Assembly (NCBI GenBank): GCA_964556675.1
Contig: CAZKYN010000184.1
Coordinates: 1-6,966 of the forward strand
Reading direction: 5' to 3'
Length of the DNA: 6,966 nucleotides
From: JBDKTK01 sp964556675
Lineage (GTDB): Bacteria > Desulfobacterota > Syntrophia > Syntrophales > UBA4778
The notes beneath the pieces are model-generated. The model made no database searches and was not told where the DNA came from. It saw only the letters and a program-made list of their open reading frames with translations. A program made the translations under genes and the position numbers. The stretch's first letter is position 1. Each line of letters opens with the position of its first letter. Positions 1 to 6,351 of the stretch are shown piece by piece.

Positions 1-311
1 AGGGCGGCCTGATACCCTGCCGTTTCGATTCAGATGTTAATTTGTGAATTCCGTTTGAATATTTCGATACGCCTGGCTTGAACGAGCTTGGAGTTAAGCA
101 AGCAAGCCGTAGATTGACTCCCGGCATCAGGTTTTTCTCATTTTCCAACACCGGGCGTGCAAGCTCACCCTGGTTGACATAAGGCCGGTTTTCCTGCTAA
201 GGAACATACCTTGCGAAGCCGTAGTACAAACCATTAACAACATCAAGCCGGCAGGGAGGTGAAGGAAACACAGGCTACAACCAGCCAATATGGCCGATAA
301 GGAGGCTTATC
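1..311 (+). other. Non-coding leader / intergenic region with possible RNA structure
   Basis: I found no convincing gene in these 311 bases; forward frames are soon closed by stops and no family signature appears. Visible structure: a bulged hairpin with GGCTTG at 75-80 pairing CAAGCC at 103-108 and CTTG at 87-90 pairing CAAG at 99-102; a weak stem CCCGG 120-124 / CCGGG 151-155; and GCCGG 184-188 able to pair CCGGC 248-252. The nonamer AAGCCGTAG occurs twice (104-112 and 216-224). A perfect -35-like TTGACA lies at 174-179, but the bases 16-18 nt downstream give no good -10 box, so a promoter here is only a possibility. The segment could be a long 5' UTR of the 3D-domain gene. I could not match it to a known riboswitch class. 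Confidence 0.45.
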
Positions 312-316
312 ATGGC
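293..316 (+). promoter_or_regulatory. Ribosome binding site inside a start-proximal hairpin
   Basis: The Shine-Dalgarno sequence AAGGAGG (299-305) of the 3D-domain gene lies in a perfect inverted repeat: GATAAG (296-301), loop GAGG (302-305), CTTATC (306-311), directly followed by the ATG at 312. GCC (293-295) can also pair with GGC (314-316) around a 2-nt bulge made of the first two bases of the start codon. A competing small stem, GCCA/TGGC around 283-293, would share bases with it. The arrangement could modulate ribosome access, as in thermometer-like or leader-controlled sites. Pairing is seen directly; regulation is inferred. Confidence 0.5.
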
Positions 317-719
317 AAGAATAGGTAAACGCCTATTTGCGATCATGATGGCGACCATACTGCTCCTGGCGTTTAGCCTCATTGCGAGTGCCGAACAATC
401 TATCAAGACGGTTGCTGTCAAAGTTTCAGCTTACACTTTAACGGAGTTAAACGATTCAAACGGAAAAACCGCATCCGGGAGAGATCCGAAAGCCGGTTAC
501 ATAGCAATCTCCAGAGACCTTGAGCAGAAGCACGGGCTCAAATTTGGAGACAGGGTCCACATCAAAGGATTAGGGATATTTGAAATCCAGGACAGGACCA
601 GCGAAGATAAGGAAAACTGGGTCGATATTTACATGACCAGCTACAAGAAAGCCGTGCGGTTTGGAATCAAAACTTTAAGAATGATCATCCCCTTTCGTTC
701 GGTTGGCTCTTCCGATTGA
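312..719 (+). CDS. Secreted 3D (Asp-Asp-Asp) domain protein
   Basis: A small (135 aa) exported protein. Residues 1-27 form a signal peptide: basic MARIGKR, a hydrophobic core at about 8-24, and an A-S-A cleavage site before Glu28. The remainder matches the 3D domain, a double-psi beta-barrel related to the catalytic core of MltA-type lytic transglycosylases and to RlpA/Rpf2-like cell-wall proteins. Supporting points are SAYT at 39-42, NGKTASG at 50-56, GYIAISRDL at 62-70, FGDRVHIKGLG at 78-88, the QD at 93-94 and VDIYM at 104-108. The three family aspartates are probably Asp69, Asp94 and Asp105. The likely site of action is the periplasm, on or near peptidoglycan, but catalytic activity is not shown by the sequence. 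The ATG at 312 is supported by AGGAGG six bases upstream. There is no LysM, SH3 or other wall-binding domain, so this is a minimal single-domain version. The next gene begins 40 bases downstream on the same strand. Confidence 0.85.
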   Translation: MARIGKRLFAIMMATILLLAFSLIASAEQSIKTVAVKVSAYTLTELNDSNGKTASGRDPKAGYIAISRDLEQKHGLKFGDRVHIKGLGIFEIQDRTSEDKENWVDIYMTSYKKAVRFGIKTLRMIIPFRSVGSSD

Positions 720-759
720 TTCCGCAACTTTTCATTTTTAACCTGGCCAGGGGTGACAA

Positions 760-2289
760 GTGGGAGTACGGTCCTTTTCCATCTACGATATGATCTGCAG
801 GAACGCCCTGCTTTACCCCGGCCGGGAAGCAATTATCCATAACGGCCGAAAGCTGAGCTTCCGGGATTTCAAAGGGCTCTGTGATAAAGCGGCCGCCGGG
901 CTCGTCCGGGCCGGCATCGAAAAAGGCGACCGCTTCGCCGTCCTGGCCCGGAACAGCGAAAAATATCTGGCGCTCTACGGCGCAGCATCAGCGACGGGCG
1001 CCGTCATTGTCCCCCTGAACTGGAGGTCGAGCCGCGAAGAGCTTGAGTGCATGCTCGAGGACAGTACGCCGCAGCTGGTCTTTGCCGATGACGACCACCT
1101 CGACATGGCGTCCGGGCTTGTCGCAGGCATGGGCTTCGTGAAAAAAGCCTGTTCATTGGGAGAGCGGTCCGCGAAGGGTTTCATCGGGTTCGAATCTTTC
1201 TGTACCGCTGCAGGGAATTCGCAATCCCGGCATACTGCCGGAGAAATCGATGGAAAAGAAGGTTTTGTCCTGATGTACACCGCCGCCGTGGCCGGAAGGC
1301 CACGGGGTGCGCTGCTGAGCAGCTCGAACATCCTCGCCGTCAACGCCGCGCTCATAAATATTTTCGAGCTCAAGGCCGACGATTGCCACCTCTGCGCCAT
1401 CCCCCTCTTCCATATCGGCGGCCTCTCGTTATGTTCGGCTGTGATGCAGCAGGGCGGCAGAAATGCCGTCATGAACCGCTTCGAACCGGCGGAGGCCCTG
1501 GATTTGGTGGACAGCGAAAAAGTATCCGTCTTCTTCAGCTTTTCCCCTATGCTCAAAATGATTACGGACAGGATAGCGGGCCACTCGCTTGCAAGCATCC
1601 GCGCCGTCAGCGGGCTTGAGCCGCCCGACCAGATATCCGCCTTCCTCCGTAATGCAACCAATGCCCGCTTCTATTCGTTCTATGGGCAGACGGAAGCAAT
1701 GGCCGTGTCCGGCGGGCCTATGGAAGAAAGGCCCGGCAGCATCGGAAAACCCTCCCTGCTTTGCCGCGTGGCCCTTTTTGACGAGTACGACAACGAGGTC
1801 CCCCCCGGCTCGGAAGGCGAAATCTGCGTCCGTTCGCCCGCTGTCTTCCTCGGGTACTGGGGCCTCGAACAGGAATCCGCATACACGTTCAGAAACGGCT
1901 GGCACCACACCGGCGATATCGGGCGCTTCGACGAGGACGGTTTCCTGTGGTACGTGAGGAGAAAACCGGAAAAGGAACTGATCAAGACAGGGGGCGAGAA
2001 TGTCTATCCCGCGGAGGTGGAAAAGGCAATCCTGGCGCATGGCCTTGTGGCCGAGACCTGCGTTTTCGGCATATCCGACCCCGACTGGGGCGAGGCGGTG
2101 GCCGCCGTCGTGGTCCTGAAAGAAAGGGCATCTCTGCAGCCGAACGAACTGCCGGCCTTCCTGGCGGAGCGCCTGCCCGCGTACAAGCGGCCGAAATACA
2201 TTCACTTTTCCGAAAGCCTGCCCAAAACAGAAACAGGCGATATCGACCGCGCCGCAATCCGTGAGCAGTATTCCGGCGGCATCAAATAG
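760..2289 (+). CDS. AMP-binding acyl-CoA synthetase homologue with altered catalytic motifs
   Basis: This 509-aa protein has the length and layout of the ANL (acyl/aryl-CoA synthetase) superfamily. Its members activate carboxylic acids as acyl-AMP and transfer the acyl group to CoA in the cytoplasm. Recognisable in order: N-terminal segment with R-N-S-E-K-Y-L (64-70) and P-L-N-W-R (85-89); substrate-side motif IPLFHIGG (214-221); YGQTE (308-312); HTGDIGRFDEDGF (383-395); the hinge region around 398-408; GGENVYPAEVE (411-421); and the C-terminal lid. Several key positions deviate. The ATP-binding P-loop, normally YTSGTTGxPKG, reads YTAAVAGRPRG (173-183). The usual hinge Asp before the conserved Arg is Arg400, followed by what looks like a 2-residue insertion (RKPEKELI). 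The A10 lysine, normally in PxxxxGK, is Asp494 in LPKTETGDID. The GTG start at 760 has GGGG at 750-753 at good spacing; no ATG fits better. Substrate is unknown. It may be a weak or repurposed enzyme; the family assignment itself is firm. Confidence 0.9.
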   Translation: MGVRSFSIYDMICRNALLYPGREAIIHNGRKLSFRDFKGLCDKAAAGLVRAGIEKGDRFAVLARNSEKYLALYGAASATGAVIVPLNWRSSREELECMLEDSTPQLVFADDDHLDMASGLVAGMGFVKKACSLGERSAKGFIGFESFCTAAGNSQSRHTAGEIDGKEGFVLMYTAAVAGRPRGALLSSSNILAVNAALINIFELKADDCHLCAIPLFHIGGLSLCSAVMQQGGRNAVMNRFEPAEALDLVDSEKVSVFFSFSPMLKMITDRIAGHSLASIRAVSGLEPPDQISAFLRNATNARFYSFYGQTEAMAVSGGPMEERPGSIGKPSLLCRVALFDEYDNEVPPGSEGEICVRSPAVFLGYWGLEQESAYTFRNGWHHTGDIGRFDEDGFLWYVRRKPEKELIKTGGENVYPAEVEKAILAHGLVAETCVFGISDPDWGEAVAAVVVLKERASLQPNELPAFLAERLPAYKRPKYIHFSESLPKTETGDIDRAAIREQYSGGIK

Positions 2290-2313
2290 AAGACTTCCCT
2301 ATTCCCTCGATTG

Positions 2314-2346
2314 TTTACAAAAAAGTACTGTTTGTGTGACTATACT
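2314..2346 (+). promoter_or_regulatory. Weak candidate promoter in the gap before the lipoprotein gene
   Basis: The 162-base gap between the ligase homologue and the lipoprotein gene is AT-richer than its surroundings. It contains TATACT (2341-2346), a five-of-six match to a sigma-70 -10 box. The only good -35-like element, TTTACA at 2314-2319, is 21 bases away, longer than the usual 16-18, so this is tentative. A promoter here would explain the gap and make the lipoprotein gene the start of a second transcription unit. I see no convincing terminator for the upstream gene. Confidence 0.2.
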
Positions 2347-2451
2347 TACCAAAATCATATCCGGGATGTTGCCGAATTCCCTGTAAAATGTTAATAAACA
2401 TCAACATGCAAGGCATTCAGCCTGGTTTTGTAACTGGAAAAGGAGCCTGAT

Positions 2452-2997
2452 ATGAAGAAATTGCTCGCCGTTGTTTTTTCCCTGATGCTGTCAGGATGCG
2501 CCGGGTACATGGTCCCGGCGGAAGCTCCCTCTAATTTATCGGCAAAACCCGGTAAGTCCATGCTTGTCATCGTAAGGCACAGCAGTTTCGCCTCCGATTC
2601 CGTGTTTCGAATCTATGTGGACGGCAAGCTTGTCGGCGACACTACGGGAAAGAGCTGGCTCACCGCCGAGGTTACTCCCGGCGCCCATTATGTAACTGCA
2701 GTGGGCGGCACATCCACTACATCCCAGATTGAATTCCAGCCCGGGAAGACTTACTCCCTGGAGCAATATGCCTTCATGGGCCCATGGCGGGCCCATCCCA
2801 GGCCTTTCTGGCCCCTTTCACGCGCGGAGACCAGCGAACTCGTCGATGACTGCACGTACTATGAATTCATCCCGTATGGCAAGGGCGCCAGGGACATGGA
2901 CCCCGAAACATATAAAAGCGCTGTCGACCAGTATCTTTCCGATATTATCAACAATCCCGACAGCTATCATGCAACGCAGCAGTATCACGGCTTTTAA
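2452..2997 (+). CDS. Lipoprotein with DUF2846-like domain
   Basis: A 181-aa predicted lipoprotein. The N-terminus MKKLLAVVFSLML is followed by the lipobox LSGC with the lipidated Cys16. Position +2 is Ala, so in a Gram-negative cell it would be expected to go to the outer membrane. Residues about 35-105 resemble DUF2846, a small beta-rich domain found in lipoproteins: an initial strand MLVIVRHSSF (37-46), then the typical IYVDGKLVG (54-62), followed by LTAEVTPGAHYVTAV (70-84) and a final strand YSLEQY (101-106). Function of the family is unknown. The C-terminal third (about 107-181) is rich in Pro, Trp and Tyr (for example PWRAHPRPFWP) and I recognise no domain in it. The ATG at 2452 is supported by AGGAG at 2441-2445, six bases upstream. 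The methyltransferase gene follows after 32 bases, so cotranscription is likely. Confidence 0.75.
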   Translation: MKKLLAVVFSLMLSGCAGYMVPAEAPSNLSAKPGKSMLVIVRHSSFASDSVFRIYVDGKLVGDTTGKSWLTAEVTPGAHYVTAVGGTSTTSQIEFQPGKTYSLEQYAFMGPWRAHPRPFWPLSRAETSELVDDCTYYEFIPYGKGARDMDPETYKSAVDQYLSDIINNPDSYHATQQYHGF

Positions 2998-3029
2998 ATA
3001 TCCGCAAACGGCCGTGCTCATCTGATTTC

Positions 3030-3932
3030 ATGCCGGAGCCTGAACAGGACTTGAACTCGCAAAAGTCATCCGTCGAGCATGAGCCGTCGAGGACGGCTAT
3101 GGGCGCCGCGGCCCTGCGGGCCCTGGCGGCTGTTGACGAGGCGGTCAGGGGCCCCGACAATCTTGCCGTATTATTCGTGGCGGAAGACATCAGAAGGGCC
3201 TTGAAAAACCCTGCGGCGGCCAAACAGGTTTTCTCCAGACGCATTACACCCGGCATGTACGAATTCATGATTGCGCGCACCGCCTTTTTTGACGCGCTGG
3301 TCGCAAGGGCCCTCCGGGAGGGCACACCCCAGGTCGTCTTCCTGGGGGCGGGCTACGACACCCGCCCCTATCGCCTCAAAGGTCTAATCAGGAACACCCG
3401 CCTGTTTGAACTCGACGCCGCGCCGACCCAGCAGCGGAAATCAGAGATCCTCAAAAGCAACGGAATACCAATCCCCCCGGAGTTGGTCTTTGTGCCGATT
3501 AATTTCAATACCGAGGATTTCATGGAGAAATTGAGCAGCGCCGGATTTGAGAAAGGAAGGGAGTCGCTGTTCGTCTGGGAAGGGGTGAGCTATTATCTGC
3601 CCGCCGAAATTGTCGATCACACCTTGAATCTGATTAGGTCGTGCCCGTCAGGCAGTTCGGTCGCTTTCGATTATTCCGACTATTCACCGGAAAATCTGCA
3701 GGATGATAAAGTAGTCCGCATGAGGGACATGCACAAGGCCAAATACGCGGGAGAGCCGGTCAAGTTCGGAATCAAGGGCGAAGGCATCGGGGAATTTCTG
3801 GCCAGGAGGGGATATGGGTTGCGCGAGAACCTGACGGCTGAACAAATGCAGGGTAGGTTTGTAAGTTATCCGGGGGCTCCTTCCGAAAAAATACCTGCCT
3901 TGTTCTGCCTTGCTCATGCCTGTGTTTGCTGA
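3030..3932 (+). CDS. SAM-dependent methyltransferase, LCMT / TIGR00027 family
   Basis: A 300-aa class I methyltransferase of the leucine carboxyl methyltransferase-like family (PF04072; TIGR00027). Family members transfer a methyl group from S-adenosylmethionine, in characterised cases to carboxylates; most bacterial members have no known substrate. Visible signatures: N-terminal SRTAMGAAALRAL (20-32), typical of the family; the SAM-binding loop VVFLGAGYDTRPYRL (102-116); the acidic end of the next strand, FELDAAPTQQRK (126-137); FVWEGVSYYL (181-190); and AFDYSDY (212-218). It is probably cytoplasmic, with no signal peptide. The ATG at 3030 lacks a clear Shine-Dalgarno. An internal ATG at 3099 (residue 24) has GAGGA at 3089-3093 at good spacing, but using it would drop the SRTA motif, so I keep the longer form. 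It is 32 bases after the lipoprotein gene and 67 before the flavoprotein gene, suggesting one transcript. Its substrate cannot be told from sequence. Confidence 0.85.
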   Translation: MPEPEQDLNSQKSSVEHEPSRTAMGAAALRALAAVDEAVRGPDNLAVLFVAEDIRRALKNPAAAKQVFSRRITPGMYEFMIARTAFFDALVARALREGTPQVVFLGAGYDTRPYRLKGLIRNTRLFELDAAPTQQRKSEILKSNGIPIPPELVFVPINFNTEDFMEKLSSAGFEKGRESLFVWEGVSYYLPAEIVDHTLNLIRSCPSGSSVAFDYSDYSPENLQDDKVVRMRDMHKAKYAGEPVKFGIKGEGIGEFLARRGYGLRENLTAEQMQGRFVSYPGAPSEKIPALFCLAHACVC

Positions 3933-3999
3933 CCACTTTCAGGCCGGCTGAACTCCCGCAAGCATACTTAAAATCTCTATAAACCAGGGGAGGAGGAAC

Positions 4000-5448
4000 A
4001 TGAAATCAGCGCAGGAGTACAAGGACGGCATCAGGGCCATGAGCCCGACCGTGTACGCGTTCGGAGAGAGGATTGAAAACGTTGCGGACCACCCCGCCTT
4101 TGCCCCGACCATCAACGCGGTGGCTCTCACCTACGAGATGGCCGGAGAGAAAGAGCATGAAGGACTGCTGACAGTCAGGTCTCCCTTTACTGGAAATATG
4201 ACCAGCAGGTTCCTCCACATCTGCATGTCGCCCGAAGACCTTATTAAACGATGCGACCTGAGCAAATTCCTGACACCCTTCCACGGGGCTTGCATCGGCG
4301 CGCGCTGCGCCGGCACCGGGGCCCTGAACACCCTCTACGCTGTGACTTATGACATGGACAGAAAACTCGGGACGGGCTACCACAGGCGCTTTGTGGATTT
4401 CCTGAAACGCGCGCAGGATGAAGACCTCACCTGCAGCGGCATGGTGACGGACGCCAAAGGGGACCGCTCGCTCGGCCCCGGGAAGCAGGCAGACCCGGAT
4501 GTCTACCTGCGCGTCGTCAAAGTCCTGCCCGACGGAATAGTCGTGAGGGGGGCGAAAGCGCACCAGTCCGGGGCCGCCCTGGCCCACTACAATATGGTCG
4601 TCCCGACAACATCCCTGCGGGAAGACGAGAGGCAGTTCGCGGTCGCCTTTGCCGTCCCGCCCAATGCCCCCGGGGTCGTTCATATCGCCGAAGCCCCAGC
4701 CCCCAACGCCAGGCGGCTCTTAATGAGAGGCGAGATGGATTTCGGGAATTACAAATACGGCGTGCACGGCTCGACCATGGTCGTTTTCAATGATGTCTTT
4801 ATTCCCAACGAAAACGTATTCCTGTGCGGCGAGCACGAATTTGCCGGCGTCATGGCCTCGACCTTCGGCGCCTTCCAGCGCATCTCTTCCACGGGGTGCA
4901 AGGCCGGACATTGCGACCTCACCTGCGGCGCCGCAGCCGTGGCGGCGGACTATAACGGCTGCGAAAAGATGGGGCACATCCGAGACAAGATCGTGGAGAT
5001 GTCTTTCCAGTCTGCGCTCGCGTACGGCACAGCCGTGGCCTCCGGCTTCAAAGCGCGTGCCACTCCTTCAGGAGTTTATGTGCCTGACGACCTGCTGGTC
5101 AATGCCGCCAAATTCCAGGCGGCTGAGGCGGTCTGGGCGGCTTCGAAACTTGCAACGGAAATTCTCGGCGGGATCATTTGCACGGCGCCGACCGAAAAGG
5201 ATTTCGATAACCCGGACATCGCACCGTTCGTCGAAAAATATTTCAGGGGCCGGGCGGACGTCTCCACAAAAGACCGGGTGAGGATTGCGCGTCTTCTGGA
5301 ATACCTGGTCGGGCAGGGTTCTATCATCCCGACGGAGACGACCCATGGGGCCGGACCGGCCGCGGTGCAGAAGCTGATGATCCGCCTGTCCAATAACCTC
5401 AGCTATTACAAACTGCGCGCCAGGCAGATGGCGGGTATAAAGGAATAG
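4000..5448 (+). CDS. 4-hydroxybutyryl-CoA dehydratase / HpaB-family flavoprotein with non-canonical cluster ligands
   Basis: A 482-aa protein of the HpaB family (N-terminal domain about 5-275, C-terminal domain about 280-480). It is closest in feel to 4-hydroxybutyryl-CoA dehydratase/vinylacetyl-CoA isomerase (AbfD), a homotetrameric FAD and [4Fe-4S] radical enzyme. Typical stretches: VTDAKGDRSLGP (149-160), DPDVYLRVV (165-173), GIVVRGAKAHQSGA (179-192), VVFNDVFIPNENVFLCGE (261-278), GCKAG (299-303), ATEILGG (385-391) and THGAG (448-452). By eye against the C. aminobutyricum residues as I recall them, Cys103 and Cys299 are kept (Cys103, Cys300), as is Lys300 (Lys301). Cys99 is Ile with a Cys one position earlier (98), ligand His292 is Gln293, Tyr296 is Ser297, Glu257 is Ser258, Thr190 is Ser190 and Gln101 is Ala101. 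Additional cysteines lie at 305 and 309. Substrate is therefore uncertain: a divergent dehydratase, an isomerase or another flavin enzyme. The start is firm: GGGGAGG at 3987-3993, six bases before the ATG. Confidence 0.85.
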   Translation: MKSAQEYKDGIRAMSPTVYAFGERIENVADHPAFAPTINAVALTYEMAGEKEHEGLLTVRSPFTGNMTSRFLHICMSPEDLIKRCDLSKFLTPFHGACIGARCAGTGALNTLYAVTYDMDRKLGTGYHRRFVDFLKRAQDEDLTCSGMVTDAKGDRSLGPGKQADPDVYLRVVKVLPDGIVVRGAKAHQSGAALAHYNMVVPTTSLREDERQFAVAFAVPPNAPGVVHIAEAPAPNARRLLMRGEMDFGNYKYGVHGSTMVVFNDVFIPNENVFLCGEHEFAGVMASTFGAFQRISSTGCKAGHCDLTCGAAAVAADYNGCEKMGHIRDKIVEMSFQSALAYGTAVASGFKARATPSGVYVPDDLLVNAAKFQAAEAVWAASKLATEILGGIICTAPTEKDFDNPDIAPFVEKYFRGRADVSTKDRVRIARLLEYLVGQGSIIPTETTHGAGPAAVQKLMIRLSNNLSYYKLRARQMAGIKE

Positions 5449-5452
5449 GCCC

Positions 5453-5476
5453 GAACTGTTGTGATCAGTTCTTTCT
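5453..5476 (+). terminator. Possible weak intrinsic terminator after the flavoprotein gene
   Basis: Five bases after the flavoprotein stop codon, GAACTG (5453-5458) pairs perfectly with CAGTTC (5466-5471) over a 7-nt loop, followed by TTTCT. The stem has only six pairs and the U-tract is short and interrupted, so termination efficiency would be modest. It fits the end of a transcription unit. Confidence 0.35.
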
Positions 5477-5481
5477 GCAAA

Positions 5482-5510
5482 AGCGGGGGCCAATAGGCCG
5501 GTTTACCGCT
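5482..5510 (+). repeat. Second intergenic hairpin upstream of the AlkD gene
   Basis: AGCGG (5482-5486) pairs with CCGCT (5506-5510), enclosing GGCC-AATA-GGCC (5488-5499). The two stems can stack, giving a nine-pair interrupted hairpin. There is no T-run after it. It could be leader structure for the AlkD gene or a leftover processing/attenuation element; no function is shown. Confidence 0.3.
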
Positions 5511-5566
5511 GCTGTCTGCCTTTGATTTATTCGAGGCCGGCCGAACCCGATCAGGATACTTTGATT

Positions 5567-6286
5567 GTGACATTTTCCAAAAATTCAGTTGCCGAAATAC
5601 AAAAAGAGATGGCATCCATTTCCAACCCTGAAGACGCCGCTTTCCTGCAGGCATATTTCAAAACCGGCCCCGGCCAGTACGGGGAAGGCGACATCTTCCG
5701 GGGTATCCGGGTCCCCGTCCTGCGAAAGCTCGCCGGTAAATACCGGCATATTCCCCTGGAAGACGCCGATGCGCTCCTGCAAAACCCCTATCACGAAGAC
5801 CGGCTGCTTGCCCTGCTGATCATAATCCGCAAATATGAAGGAGCGGACGAAGCAGGCAGGACCGCCATATATAAGCTTTACCTCGGGCGCACAGCCTTCA
5901 TCAACAACTGGGACCTGGTGGACGTTTCCGCGCCGCGCATAATCGGCGCCCATCTGGACGAAAGCAGCCGCGAACCCCTTTATATCCTTGCCCGGTCACA
6001 ACGCATTTGGGAAAGGAGGATCGCGGTGCTTGCCGCCTTTCACTTCATCAGGAAAGGCGATTTCCAGGATGCGCTGAAGATTGCCGCCCTGCTGCTTGGC
6101 GACAGGCAGGACCTGATCCATAAAGCCGTGGGCTGGATGCTGCGCGAGATCGGCAAACGCGACCAGGAGGCAGAGGAAGAGTTTCTGCGCGGGCATTACC
6201 GGCGGATGCCGCGGACCATGCTGCGTTATGCGATCGAAAGGTTTCCCCGCGACAAGCGGCTGGCTTATTTGAAAGGCGAGATCTGA
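5567..6286 (+). CDS. AlkD-type DNA alkylation repair glycosylase
   Basis: A HEAT-repeat DNA glycosylase of the AlkD family, which excises cationic alkylated bases such as 3-methyladenine and 7-methylguanine in base-excision repair. Using the GTG at 5567 it is 239 aa, the usual family length. Hallmarks: YFKTGPGQYGEGD (residues 30-42), GIRVPVLRKLA (46-56), HEDRLLALLI (76-85), INNWDLVD (112-119), IWERR (147-151), HKAVGWMLREIGKRD near the C-terminal third, and MPRTMLRYAIE close to the end. Trp115, Asp119 and Arg151 correspond to Trp109, Asp113 and Arg148 of the B. cereus enzyme, so the active-site set is complete. The frame stays open up to a TTG at 5522, but that start has no Shine-Dalgarno and adds residues the family lacks. 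AGGA at 5553-5556 lies ten bases before the GTG; a TTG at 5561 is another option. Hairpins in the preceding gap suggest it is transcribed separately from the flavoprotein gene. Confidence 0.88.
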   Translation: MTFSKNSVAEIQKEMASISNPEDAAFLQAYFKTGPGQYGEGDIFRGIRVPVLRKLAGKYRHIPLEDADALLQNPYHEDRLLALLIIIRKYEGADEAGRTAIYKLYLGRTAFINNWDLVDVSAPRIIGAHLDESSREPLYILARSQRIWERRIAVLAAFHFIRKGDFQDALKIAALLLGDRQDLIHKAVGWMLREIGKRDQEAEEEFLRGHYRRMPRTMLRYAIERFPRDKRLAYLKGEI

Positions 6287-6351
6287 TTACCGGTCCAGGA
6301 AATTGCGGCGGCCTGCTTCAACTATGAAATTGCGAACATCCTTTTACACTA

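Noticed and set aside
74..91. Sigma-54 -24/-12 promoter (TGGC...CTTG)
   Set aside because: The GG and GC dinucleotides are one base off the required spacing and the -12 element is not TTGC.
180..260. c-di-GMP-I (GEMM) riboswitch in the leader
   Set aside because: There is a GCGAAGCC and a distant GCCGG, but the conserved GGGACGCAAAGCC core and the 3' receptor/GGGTTACC closing segment are absent.
975..1661. 228-codon open frame on the - strand inside the CoA-ligase homologue
   Set aside because: It overlaps a gene with clear ANL motifs, its own translation is low-complexity Ser/Ala/Arg-rich without any family signature, and such antisense frames are common in GC-rich coding DNA.
1429..2205. 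258-codon open frame on the - strand, also inside the ligase homologue
   Set aside because: No recognisable domain; mirrors the codon pattern of the real + strand gene.
2285..2303. AATAG/CTATT inverted repeat after the ligase homologue as a terminator
   Set aside because: Short AT-rich stem without a following T-run; too weak to call.
4006..4683. 225-codon open frame on the - strand under the flavoprotein gene
   Set aside because: The + strand encodes conserved HpaB-family motifs throughout this stretch; the antisense product has none.
6299..6334. Direct repeat GAAATTGCG with a 27-base period
   Set aside because: Only two copies of nine bases with no other support; likely chance.
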